Shown here piece after piece: positions 26,816 to 34,282 of a stretch of DNA of 64,000 nt (positions are counted from its first letter, which is position 1; each line of letters starts with the position of its first letter). The position numbers were made by a program, and so were the translations under genes. Source of the DNA: an uncultured Actinomycetes bacterium (GTDB lineage: Bacteria > Actinomycetota > Acidimicrobiia > Acidimicrobiales > Acidimicrobilacustridaceae); the NCBI GenBank assembly GCA_937927725.1, contig CALBSE010000066.1:1-64000 (forward strand), written 5' to 3'. Below the pieces are notes generated by a model, which saw only the letters and a program-made list of their open reading frames with translations, did no database searches and was not told where the DNA came from.

Positions 26816-26846
26816 TGAGTGGATATATAAAAAAAATTTAACTTGA
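26816..26846. promoter_or_regulatory. AT-rich promoter-like patch
   Basis: A short very AT-rich run (TATATAAAAAAAATTTAA within 26823-26841) stands out in this GC-rich window and lies between the MFS leader and the TetR remnant. It could be an UP element plus -10 for the MFS gene (minus strand). No exact start can be set. Confidence 0.3.
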
Positions 26847-26915
26847 ACGAGAGTACACACCGACGGCCCACCAGTGGGGGGTGGCGACGGTCGCACCCCC
26901 GCCATCGTCTCCGGA

Positions 26916-27236
26916 TCAGGAGAGTTTGAGAAGACCGAGGATCCGATCGAAGGTCTCTTCTCGTTGCGCGTCGGAGAGTTCGCCGGCTCGATCGAGCTTC
27001 GCCATATCCAGAACTACTCCGTAGATGAAGAACATGATGTCGATCTTCTGCGTCTCATCGAGCACCGACCGTTCGAAGACCGGTCCCCAAAGCTCCATGA
27101 TCAGTTGTCCCACATAGTTCTCAATCGGTTTGAACTCAAGAGGGAGCTGCCTTGAATACACCGCTCGGCGCACAAACCAACCATCCGGGCTGGGCAAGAA
27201 CCAACCCAGCCAGCGTCTCTGGTTAATCGGTCGCCA
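26916..27236 (-). pseudogene. C-terminal remnant of a TetR-like regulator
   Basis: The last ~105 codons of a minus-strand frame read like a TetR C-terminal domain: WFVRRAVYSRQLPLEFKPIENYVGQL, IDIMFFIYGVVLDMAKLDRAGELSD, and DRILGLLKLS at the end. No helix-turn-helix is present. The frame continues upstream into antisense of the NHL gene with unnatural sequence, and no ribosome site is seen. It probably once regulated the adjacent MFS gene. A complete short protein of unknown kind cannot be excluded. Confidence 0.45.
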
Positions 27237-27284
27237 TCGCGCCAGTACCAGTTTCGTTGCAATAACCCTTTGAGTTGCACAAAT

Positions 27285-27326
27285 TGCACCACTCGTGTAC
27301 AAAAATGCACCATTCGCGTACAAAAC
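27285..27326. repeat. Two 21-bp direct repeats upstream of the NHL gene
   Basis: The unit TGCACC(A)(C/T)TCG(T/C)GTACAAAA(A/C) occurs twice head to tail (27285-27305 and 27306-27326), with a third partial match TTCGCGTAC at 27335-27343 and TGCACAAA at 27276. A 21-bp period equals two helical turns, as expected of stacked regulator sites. It lies 60-100 bases upstream of the ATG at 27387. Confidence 0.6.
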
Positions 27327-27386
27327 CGATTCCAATTCGCGTACTTCTACCGCCCACCGGGGTGGTCCGAGCCTGAGGACCCAAGC

Positions 27387-29417
27387 ATGAGTTTCCATCT
27401 CCCCTTTCGGCGGATCCTCGCCATCGGCGTGACCCTCGTCTTCGGCGTGACCATGCTCGCTCTGTCAGGCCTCCTCGCCTCTGCACCGAAGGCCGAAGCA
27501 ACTGGAGCAACCGCCTATCAACCGACCGGACCGAATGCCTTTTATTTTCCGTGCGGACTGGCCTTCGATGCCGACGGCAATCTCTGGGTCTCGAACCAGC
27601 TGAGCGACTCAATCTCCAAGGTCACCTTTCCCCGTGGTGTTCCCACGGCAGGTATCCCCTACTCCCTTCCGGGTCTCAACGGCCCATCTGGCTTAGCCTT
27701 GGATGTCGACGGAAACCTTTGGGTCGTCAATCAGTTCGACAACTCCATCGAAAAGATCACTTTTCCCGGTGGTGTTCCCACGGCGAGTACTCCCTATAAG
27801 CCTGCGTTCCCGACGCCTTCCTTCAACGGTCCGAGGAATCTCGCCTTCGATCCATTGGGGAATCTCTGGGTCGTAACCGCCAGCGGAATCCAGGAAGTGA
27901 CGTTCTCAGGCGGAGTTCTGACGGCTCAGCCCGTGTATGACGGCGGAGCGAACCAGTTCCAGCTTCCCGGAGCATTGGTATTCGATAGTTACGGCAACGC
28001 TTGGGTGACGAATCAGAACGGGCGATCGGTACAGAAGGTCACGTTCGCGAACGGGATCCCGACCGCAGAGGCTCCGTACATTCCCTCGGGTCCACTGGCG
28101 ATGGACAACCCGACCGGTATGGCGATGGACCTCGACGGAAATCTCTGGGTGGTCAATACCGGAAACCAAAAACTTCAAGAGGTGAAGCTGACCAGTGGCG
28201 GTTCACCCGATGCACAGACCCCGCTGAATCCCAATGGTCTCTTCATGTTCCCGAAAGACCTCGCGTTCGATCAGTTCAACAATCCCTGGGTGGCGAACCA
28301 ATACGGCCAATCGATCGCGGGGCTGAGCACCGTCATTCCATTGCGCGCTTTGGGAACCCCTTCGATCACGTCGGTGAATAAGACCGATACGACGATCTCG
28401 GTGAACTTCTCGGAGAACCCCAACGCAGACTCCTACACCGCAACCGTGTACGACTCGACCGGAACAACAGTGATCGACACAATCCTGAACTACACCCCCG
28501 GCACTGCGATCACTGGCCTCACAGGTTCAACGACCTACCAGGTCAGCCTCAAAGCGCTCGGCAACGGAACCGACGCACTCGACTCACTCGAGAGTGCGAA
28601 GAGCTCGGTGACGACCTCGGCACCGACCCCGACGTCGTCGACGACCACAACTTCATCAACGACGACATCAACTTCGTCAACGACCACGAGCTCGTCATCG
28701 ACGACAACGACGGAAGCACCAACAACAACGACGACTACGGAAGCGCCTACCACCACGACAACTGAAGCGCCGACAACAACCACGACCGAAGCACCAACCA
28801 CCACCACCACCGTCGCGCCTACGACAACATCATCAACCGTCGCACCTACGACAACCACTACGACCGCATCAACCACTACGACAACGCTTGCTATTGACGA
28901 GGCTCCAGCCGGTGCTGGTCTGTTGACAATGCCCCATGGAACCGTGGTGCAGACCCCGGTCACCCGAGTCAATGACGGAATCACCGTCGGTGTGAGTGAT
29001 TTCAACTTCGCTTTGAGTTTCGCCAACAATCCATCGTTCACACCCGAAGGATCGTTGCTCCTTCGCGCCGGCTCGACGAGCACCGTCAGCGGAATCGGCT
29101 TCCGCGCTGGAGGCACTGTCGAGGTCTGGGTGCATTCGACTCCAACGCTCGTTGGAACCGCCAGCGTGGGCGCAGACGGAACCTTCTCCGCCGAATTCAC
29201 TTTCCCAGCCGGCGTCCCGGCGGGCCCTCACACGGTTGAAGTTCGAGGACCCGACGCGAACGGTAACGCACGTGCCATCGCAGTCGGCGTGACGTTTGAG
29301 AACGGTTCTGCTCTTCCGTCAACTGGAACGAATTCGTTCGACATCCTCCTCATCGGATCTGCCGTACTCGTTGCTGGCGCAATCCTCGTGATGCTCCAAC
29401 GACTTCGGTTCCGCTGA
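27387..29417 (+). CDS. Secreted NHL beta-propeller with LPSTG cell-wall sorting signal
   Basis: 676 residues from ATG 27387 (GAGGA 8 bases upstream); the frame is open to 27270 but that part is not a signal peptide. The signal peptide ends near APKAEA. Six NHL-like blades follow, each with (L/M)(A/V)(F/L/M)D..GN.WV(V/S/T/A)N, for example GLAFDADGNLWVSNQ. Then come a fibronectin-III-like domain (SVNKTDTTISVNF...), a long Thr/Pro linker (about 415-500), an Ig-like domain and a C-terminal LPSTG (643-647), hydrophobic helix and RLRFR. That is a textbook sortase substrate, so the protein should end covalently on the cell wall. No sortase gene is in the window. Confidence 0.88.
   Translation: MSFHLPFRRILAIGVTLVFGVTMLALSGLLASAPKAEATGATAYQPTGPNAFYFPCGLAFDADGNLWVSNQLSDSISKVTFPRGVPTAGIPYSLPGLNGPSGLALDVDGNLWVVNQFDNSIEKITFPGGVPTASTPYKPAFPTPSFNGPRNLAFDPLGNLWVVTASGIQEVTFSGGVLTAQPVYDGGANQFQLPGALVFDSYGNAWVTNQNGRSVQKVTFANGIPTAEAPYIPSGPLAMDNPTGMAMDLDGNLWVVNTGNQKLQEVKLTSGGSPDAQTPLNPNGLFMFPKDLAFDQFNNPWVANQYGQSIAGLSTVIPLRALGTPSITSVNKTDTTISVNFSENPNADSYTATVYDSTGTTVIDTILNYTPGTAITGLTGSTTYQVSLKALGNGTDALDSLESAKSSVTTSAPTPTSSTTTTSSTTTSTSSTTTSSSSTTTTEAPTTTTTTEAPTTTTTEAPTTTTTEAPTTTTTVAPTTTSSTVAPTTTTTTASTTTTTLAIDEAPAGAGLLTMPHGTVVQTPVTRVNDGITVGVSDFNFALSFANNPSFTPEGSLLLRAGSTSTVSGIGFRAGGTVEVWVHSTPTLVGTASVGADGTFSAEFTFPAGVPAGPHTVEVRGPDANGNARAIAVGVTFENGSALPSTGTNSFDILLIGSAVLVAGAILVMLQRLRFR
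28620..28890 (+). repeat. Thr/Pro-rich low-complexity linker repeats
   Basis: A trinucleotide-like stretch (ACA/ACG/ACC codons with GAAGCACC insertions) encodes repeated TTTEAPTTTT units between the FN3-like and Ig-like domains of the NHL protein. It is a likely glycosylated stalk spanning the wall, and a site prone to slippage length change. Confidence 0.7.
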
Positions 29418-29448
29418 ACAGCATTGCCCGCGCAATTCTCCCGTTGTT

Positions 29449-30348
29449 TCACCCAGTGAAGACAGGGACTACAGGATCTGACGCAGAGGCTGTTGTCGTC
29501 GTGACGACTGTTGTCGATGTCGTCGGCGGCGGCGTCGGAGCGACACCGGGAACAACGAGATACGCCCCTGAATACAAGGTTGCATCAGCGGACGACTCAA
29601 CAAGCGTTCCTTGCGGATCAGCAAGATCGAAACTCGAGATCGCGAAGCTGGCGTTCACTCCGGTGTTGAGCCAGCCGTGCCCATCGGAATCAAATTGGAG
29701 CGAAAACACGCCCCTTGCGAGTTGCAGGTTCGCAATGGATGTGCCCGCACCCGATGAGGGGTCGATTGATAGCAATTGCCCACTTTCACTCACCGCGTAG
29801 AGCCTGCCATCGTTTGGGTTAAGGGCTAATGCATAAATATCGGCGAAGTTCCCAACGGGTCCGCGAAGCGTTGCAATTCCCGTTGCTATGTCAAGTGCGT
29901 AGAAATTATTTGCAACAATTGCAAATGCGCTTCCGGAGGCATCGATCGTCATAACCGCCGGATATCCAGTGGTTGGCGAACCATTGATCGTGATGCGAGA
30001 AATCTCTGTTTCATTCCCATTTGCGAGATTGACTTCGACGATCGGCCATTCGCCACTGCTGAGGTTCCCTGCGAGCAGGTAGGACTTTCCCAATCCAAAG
30101 TTGTAGGCCATTCCGTAGGCACAACCTGAAGAATCAATGTTCTGCGGTACACCAATTGCTGTAAACGCCGCAGATGCTGGATCAACCGAGCTCAGCTGCC
30201 CACCCGGCCCATTGCAACTGACGGCATACATCGCATCGCCAGCCGGTAAGGACCGAGCGGTTGTCGCACCCGCTGAGGTTGACACCACGACGATGCCCAA
30301 CACCATCATGAGAACCGCAACAACCGAGAGAACAGACCTGCGAATCAT
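29449..30348 (-). CDS. Secreted beta-propeller-like protein with C-terminal PVFTG tail
   Basis: 299 residues from ATG 30348 (GGAG six bases upstream; the frame is open to 30417). The signal peptide MIRRSVLSVVAVLMMVLG ends near SAGATT. The body repeats short blades such as NPNDGRLYAVSESGQLLSIDPSSGAGTS and TIDASGSAFAIVANNFYALDIATG, like DUF4394-type propellers. After the linker PPPTTSTTVVTTTTASAS the chain stops with DPVVPVFTG. No membrane helix follows, because the stop sits 31 bases from the stop of the convergent NHL gene. One of five proteins sharing this tail in the window. Confidence 0.78.
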   Translation of the reverse strand: MIRRSVLSVVAVLMMVLGIVVVSTSAGATTARSLPAGDAMYAVSCNGPGGQLSSVDPASAAFTAIGVPQNIDSSGCAYGMAYNFGLGKSYLLAGNLSSGEWPIVEVNLANGNETEISRITINGSPTTGYPAVMTIDASGSAFAIVANNFYALDIATGIATLRGPVGNFADIYALALNPNDGRLYAVSESGQLLSIDPSSGAGTSIANLQLARGVFSLQFDSDGHGWLNTGVNASFAISSFDLADPQGTLVESSADATLYSGAYLVVPGVAPTPPPTTSTTVVTTTTASASDPVVPVFTG

Positions 30349-30447
30349 CAGACACTCCGAGTACCAAGCGAAGGGCCGGGTGCCAATCGAGGCAACAGGG
30401 TACCGCCGCAATGCCATGAGGAATGGTTTTACGACTCACAGTCAACC

Positions 30448-30503
30448 GTGTGACCAGCGTTCACTAGGTCACACTCATACCGCACCCTTCTGGGCAGGGT
30501 GCG
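30448..30503. other. Two inverted repeats between secreted-protein genes
   Basis: GTGTGACC / GGTCACAC (30448-30455 and 30467-30474, perfect, 11-base loop) and CGCACCC / GGGTGCG (30481-30487 and 30497-30503, perfect, 9-base loop) lie between the stop of the seven-repeat propeller gene and the start of the next minus-strand gene. The first could be an operator and the second a terminator hairpin without U-tract. Both assignments are tentative. Confidence 0.4.
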
Positions 30504-30618
30504 TACGTTCACACCCTAAGGCCGCTGGGTTTCCAGCCGCAGATTGCGAATGACGTTTCCTCCGAAAGTAAATCCAGGTTCAACTGAGCAGCTTCGCCGA
30601 AGCGGAACTCCTGCAGAT

Positions 30619-31983
30619 TCAGCCAGTGAAGGCAGGGACCATCGGATCCAGCAAGGGTGGAGTTGTCGCGGATGGCCCAGGTGCCGACGTTGTCGATGAC
30701 GACGCCGGTACCGAAGTTGTCGATGACGTTGTCGACGACGAGACAGGCACCGAAGTTGTCGATGTCGATGACGATGACGATGACGACGACGACGATGACG
30801 AAACAGGGACCGACGTTGACGACGACGTCGACGCAGGAACAGAGGTCGTCAACGAGATCACCAACGGCAGAGACTCAGGACCGGTATTCGTGGATCCAAC
30901 TGCGACACATTCCGACGCGCTGAAACACGACACCCCGAGTAGCACGTCGTAACTGGAACCGGAGTTCGGACTCGGCACAATGGTCCACACCGAGCCATCC
31001 CACACCATCACCAACGTCTTAGTGGCGGAACCGTCTTGCGTTAGACCGACCGCAACACAGTCCGACGCGCTCACACACGATACCCAATGCAACTCATCGT
31101 CAGTGGTGCCGGCGTTCGGGCTCAAAACAATCGACCACGACGAACCATTCCACACCATCGCCAACGTCTTGAACGTCGAAAGACCGGTGCCCGTGGAACC
31201 AACAGCGACGCAATCCGACGCGCTCACACACGATACCGACACCGACTCATCGTCAGAGCCAGTATTTGGGCTCGGTATACGTGACAACGCCGAGCCGTTC
31301 CACGCCATCACCAATGCCTCAGAGCCGCGACCGGTCGAACTCCAACCAATCGCGACGCAATCCGACGCGCTCACACACGACACCGAATCCAACTCGTCGT
31401 AATCGCCGACAATCTGGCTCGGCTTAATCGACCATGCGAAGCCATCCCACACCATCACCAACGTCGCACGATCGTTGATCCCGTTGTACGTATGACCAAC
31501 TGCGACACAGTCCGCCGCACTCACACACGACACAGAAAACAACACGTCTAGATCGGTACCGGCGTTCGGGCTCGGAACAACCGACCATAGCGAGCCATCC
31601 CACACCATCACCAACGTCTTAGTGGCGGAACCGGTGAAAGTGGAACCAACCGCGACACAATCCGACACACTCACACACGACACCGAATACAGCTCATCGT
31701 CGGAGGTACCGGCATTTGGGCTCGGAACAACCGACCACATCACGCCATTCCACGCCATCACCAACGTCTTATGGATCGAACCCGTGAGCTTCGTGCCAAC
31801 CGCAACGCAATCCGACGCACTCACACACGACACCCCTCGCACGCCGTAATCCTCGGTGGTGACATTCGGACTCTGCACAATCGACGCGCTGTCGACGACT
31901 GCGTCGGCCGACGTTGATATGACAACACAACCAGACGCAATTGCTAGGACTACGAGAATTGCGAGAATAGGTCGGCGAACCAT
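30619..31983 (-). CDS. Secreted seven-repeat propeller with C-terminal PAFTG tail
   Basis: 454 residues; ATG 31983 has AAAGGA 8 bases upstream. The signal peptide is MVRRPILAILVVLAIASG. Seven repeats of ~45 residues each carry VSC-x-S-x-x-(D/E)-CVA(V/I)G, then K/A-T-L-V-M-V/A-W-(D/N)G...W...PSPN. A sevenfold repeat with a C-x5-C pair per unit fits a seven-bladed beta-propeller stabilised by disulfides. A Ser/Thr/Pro linker of ~70 residues follows, and the chain ends LLDPMVPAFTG. It is probably an extracellular binding protein, ligand unknown. Confidence 0.82.
   Translation of the reverse strand: MVRRPILAILVVLAIASGCVVISTSADAVVDSASIVQSPNVTTEDYGVRGVSCVSASDCVAVGTKLTGSIHKTLVMAWNGVMWSVVPSPNAGTSDDELYSVSCVSVSDCVAVGSTFTGSATKTLVMVWDGSLWSVVPSPNAGTDLDVLFSVSCVSAADCVAVGHTYNGINDRATLVMVWDGFAWSIKPSQIVGDYDELDSVSCVSASDCVAIGWSSTGRGSEALVMAWNGSALSRIPSPNTGSDDESVSVSCVSASDCVAVGSTGTGLSTFKTLAMVWNGSSWSIVLSPNAGTTDDELHWVSCVSASDCVAVGLTQDGSATKTLVMVWDGSVWTIVPSPNSGSSYDVLLGVSCFSASECVAVGSTNTGPESLPLVISLTTSVPASTSSSTSVPVSSSSSSSSSSSSTSTTSVPVSSSTTSSTTSVPASSSTTSAPGPSATTPPLLDPMVPAFTG
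30950..31870 (-). repeat. Seven DNA repeats (~135 bp) encoding propeller blades
   Basis: The same block recurs with period near 135 bases (plus strand: TCCGACGCGCTCACACACGA..., CACACCATCACCAACGTCTT...). Conservation between copies is high at both protein and DNA level, pointing to fairly recent internal duplication or gene conversion. It is coding, not a CRISPR array. Confidence 0.75.
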
Positions 31984-32071
31984 GGGGTAATCCTTTGACT
32001 AGATCGTCGAGAGACCCTTTGCCGGTCGACGACAAAGACTAACCGACATGGTACTTTCCACCGGCCTAGGA

Positions 32072-32157
32072 CCCCCGAACGAGCCTTCCCCGATGGCTTC
32101 CGGGCCATTGCGCCGAGTTTCGCGCCAGGTTCCACTCACACCCCGCCCTCGTGGGGA
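32072..32157 (+). repeat. Diverged copy of the tRNA-Arg upstream region (left copy)
   Basis: Aligns in register with 35672-35757: CCCCGAAC, 12 bases, ATGGC, CCGGGCC, GAGTTTCG, GCC, GTTCC and CCCCGCCCTCGT occur in the same order and spacing, with one balancing indel pair. The last block is the 5' end of the tRNA (GCCCTCGT) in the right copy. Here it runs on to GGGGAT without a tRNA body, so it may be a tRNA remnant. Confidence 0.55.
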
Positions 32158-32184
32158 TGGCACGAAAGTCCATACCCGCAAGTC

Positions 32185-32238
32185 AACGCGTTTACAGAAA
32201 TAAGTAGTGAAACGCGTTTTGGCCAAAAGTGAAACGCG
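32185..32238. repeat. Triple ACGCG motif array
   Basis: AACGCGTTTAC (32185-32195), AGTGAAACGCGTTTT (32206-32220, holding the palindrome AAACGCGTTT) and AGTGAAACGCG (32228-32238). The last two are exact 11-base direct repeats 22 bases apart. This looks like a cluster of binding sites for one regulator, located about 200 bases upstream of the propeller start. Confidence 0.5.
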
Positions 32239-32331
32239 GCAACCAGCATCACAATGGATGATTCATGTCACCCGACTGTTGGAGACCCAATAAATCGAGA
32301 GAAGCACGGGGTCAACATTTCCGAGCCAAAC

Positions 32332-32856
32332 TCAGGCCGTGTCGGCGTCGGCGATCGCTGCCCTGAGGTCGGCTCGGGCCCGCGACACGCGTGACCTCAC
32401 GGTTCCGATCGGACACGCGAGCACGATCGCCGCATCTTCGTACGAGAGGCCCACGAGTTGCGTGAGCACGAACGCCTCGCGTCGATCGGGATCGAGGTGG
32501 TGCAACAGATCCATCGAACTGCGATCGGCTGCGGACACCAAGCCGGCGTCGAACGCGCTCACCGCCTTGTCGAACAGACGGCGCCGGCGAATCGAGCGTC
32601 GCACCGCGTCGGCGCAAACCCTTCTTGCGATCGTGAGCAACCACGGGCGCACGGGTGAGCGGCCCTCGAACGTGTGCATCGCCCGGAGCATCCGCTCATA
32701 GGTTTCCTGCACGAGATCGCCCGGATCCTCGGGGTGCCCCAACGCGCGACACAACTCCCAAAGAGTCGGCTGGGTGCGTCGGACGAGTTCGGTGAGGGCA
32801 GCGTCATTGCCCTCACGTGCCGCTAACAACAGGGGCAGCAGGGGATCCGACGTCAT
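32332..32856 (-). CDS. ECF-type RNA polymerase sigma factor
   Basis: 174 residues. Sigma region 2: LWELCRALGHPEDPGDLVQETYERMLRAMHTFEGRSPVRPWLLTIARRVCADAVRR. Region 4: HLDPDRREAFVLTQLVGLSYEDAAIVLACPIGTVRSRVSRARADLR. No other domain. It is divergent (61 bases) from a zinc-finger anti-sigma factor gene. AATAAT lies 7-8 bases before the ATG, so the mRNA may be leaderless. Codon use here looks more GC-rich than in surrounding genes. Likely targets include the YcnI-like operon nearby (inference). Confidence 0.9.
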   Translation of the reverse strand: MTSDPLLPLLLAAREGNDAALTELVRRTQPTLWELCRALGHPEDPGDLVQETYERMLRAMHTFEGRSPVRPWLLTIARRVCADAVRRSIRRRRLFDKAVSAFDAGLVSAADRSSMDLLHHLDPDRREAFVLTQLVGLSYEDAAIVLACPIGTVRSRVSRARADLRAAIADADTA

Positions 32857-32917
32857 CTCCCTATTATTGACCAGTGAGCAAGAGTCCGATTCAAACGTCG
32901 AAGTCGATGGGAACCCG

Positions 32918-33523
32918 ATGACTGACTGCGCTCAGGTTCAGGAAGCCATCAGTGCTCTCGCCGATGGCGAGGATCCTGGTCTCGATCCATCGCTGGTCGA
33001 GGCCCATATCGCGACCTGCCCATCATGTCGCTCCCAGCGGGAGTTCATCCACGGTCTGCGTCGAAGCAAGTTGCGGGAAGCCGAAACACAGGACGACCTG
33101 GCACCTGCGGTGGTGCGAAGCGCGCGGATGCTCGATGGTGTGTGGACATGGACGTTGCCGAGGGGTGTGCTCGCGATCTGCGCAGCGGTGATCACCATCT
33201 CATCGATCGGGGACCTGCTCGGAGGCTCAGGGATCGAGGGCCACGACGCTCGCCACCTCGGCGCGTTCTCGCTCGCCTATGGCATCGCGCTCGGTGTCGT
33301 AGTCGTGCGTCCTGCGCGAGCGCGCACGGTCCTTCCGATCTCACTCGTGGTGACCGCCGCGCTCGTGATCACCGCGATCATCGATATCACCGACGGCGCG
33401 GTGTCGTTGGAGCGAGAACTCTCGCACCTCCCCGAGATCATCAGTCTGATCGCCGTCTGGACCCTCACCCGTGTCGGACTTCGCGATGCGCCCGGCGACT
33501 CGGGCCCCATCCGAACCGTCTAG
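32918..33523 (+). CDS. Zinc-finger anti-sigma factor, membrane-bound
   Basis: 201 residues from ATG 32918 (MTDCAQVQEAISALADGEDPG). The ZAS motif is VEAHIATCPSC (H-x3-C-x2-C). About five hydrophobic helices follow (LPRGVLAICAAVITISSIGDLL, AFSLAYGIALGVVVV and others). It should hold the divergent ECF sigma at the membrane. The longer frame upstream (to 32774) runs antisense through the sigma gene and is not used. Its stop overlaps that of the convergent YcnI gene by 4 bases. Confidence 0.85.
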   Translation: MTDCAQVQEAISALADGEDPGLDPSLVEAHIATCPSCRSQREFIHGLRRSKLREAETQDDLAPAVVRSARMLDGVWTWTLPRGVLAICAAVITISSIGDLLGGSGIEGHDARHLGAFSLAYGIALGVVVVRPARARTVLPISLVVTAALVITAIIDITDGAVSLERELSHLPEIISLIAVWTLTRVGLRDAPGDSGPIRTV

Positions 33524-34281
33524 CGGTCGCGACGACGCACGAGCACGACAGCTCCTCCACCGACGGCGATCACGGCGATGACAGCGATCGCGATCGCGGC
33601 GATCGGGGCACCGTCCGAGGTCGATCCGGATTGAGCGCCCGCCGAATCGTCGGCATGGTCAGCGCTGAGCGTGATCGTTTTCGAGGAGTCGGGTCTCGAA
33701 GCGGTCGTTGCCGACGAGCCACCGTCGATCTCCGATCCAGCGTTCGAGGATTCCGACCGAGCCGTCGTGGCCGGCGGACTATCCGGAGTGGTCGGCGATG
33801 GCGATGGTTGTGGAGCGGAGGAAGTTGGTGTTTGTGCGGGAGTGACCTGCAACTGCGCGGAACTCGACCAGAGCACATTTTCGCCTGTGTTGTAGATCTG
33901 CACCACGGGGAACGTCGTGGTGCCGGTCGCTGCCGGCGCGCTCAACGCGAAGCGGAACGCCTCGGAAGTATCGGCGATCGTCCCGGGGTCGTTCTTGGAG
34001 AAGGAGACCTCGGTGGGTGTACTTGAGCAGGTCCAACCGGCGGGCGAGGTGCAAGACGGTGAACTCCATCCGCCAGGTATCTGGATCCGCACGATGGTGG
34101 TGTAGACGTCAGGCGCGCGCTCATGGGGAACGTCGAGCAGCACTTGGGTGGTGCTCGACGCGGTCACGCTCGTCGATTGGAACTCTGCGTGAGCGAACGC
34201 GACTGCGGAGGCTCCGCCGAGCGCGATCCACCCCAGCGCAGTGCATGCGGCGAACCGCGCCAGAGTGGATCGGATGCTCAT
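33520..34281 (-). CDS. YcnI-like (DUF1775) protein with C-terminal membrane anchor
   Basis: 253 residues. The signal peptide ends ASAVAFAHAEF, so His becomes the mature N-terminus or close to it, as in YcnI-type copper-related proteins. The domain runs VLLDVPHERAPDVYTTIVRIQIPGGWSSPSC..GWTC.., then KNDPGTIADTSEAFRFALSAPA. A Ser/Thr/Pro-rich linker (about 135-200) leads to a single helix (IAAIAIAVIAVIAVGGGAVVLV) and RRRDR. It is anchored outside the cell. The start is one base after the stop of the upstream PAFTG gene, making a two-gene operon. Confidence 0.78.
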   Translation of the reverse strand: MSIRSTLARFAACTALGWIALGGASAVAFAHAEFQSTSVTASSTTQVLLDVPHERAPDVYTTIVRIQIPGGWSSPSCTSPAGWTCSSTPTEVSFSKNDPGTIADTSEAFRFALSAPAATGTTTFPVVQIYNTGENVLWSSSAQLQVTPAQTPTSSAPQPSPSPTTPDSPPATTARSESSNAGSEIDGGSSATTASRPDSSKTITLSADHADDSAGAQSGSTSDGAPIAAIAIAVIAVIAVGGGAVVLVRRRDR

Positions 34282-34282
34282 A

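Larger units (their letters stand above)
31984..32331. other. 348-base intergenic region with repeats, no gene seen
   Basis: No coding frame convinces here. It holds the presumed promoter of the seven-repeat propeller (minus), a diverged copy of the sequence preceding the tRNA-Arg gene (32072-32157) and an array of ACGCG-centred motifs (32185-32238). The sigma-factor gene ends just to the right. Confidence 0.5.

Noticed and set aside
30448..30474. CRP-type operator GTGTGACC/GGTCACAC
   Set aside because: Arm spacing (11 bases) does not fit the CRP site of 6; kept only as an unassigned inverted repeat.
30626..30952. Open plus-strand frame rich in Asp/Val codons
   Set aside because: It is the antisense of the Ser/Thr linker of the minus-strand propeller gene.
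30950..31870. Regular repeats that might be a CRISPR array
   Set aside because: The period is ~135 bases and the repeats encode propeller blades in an intact frame.
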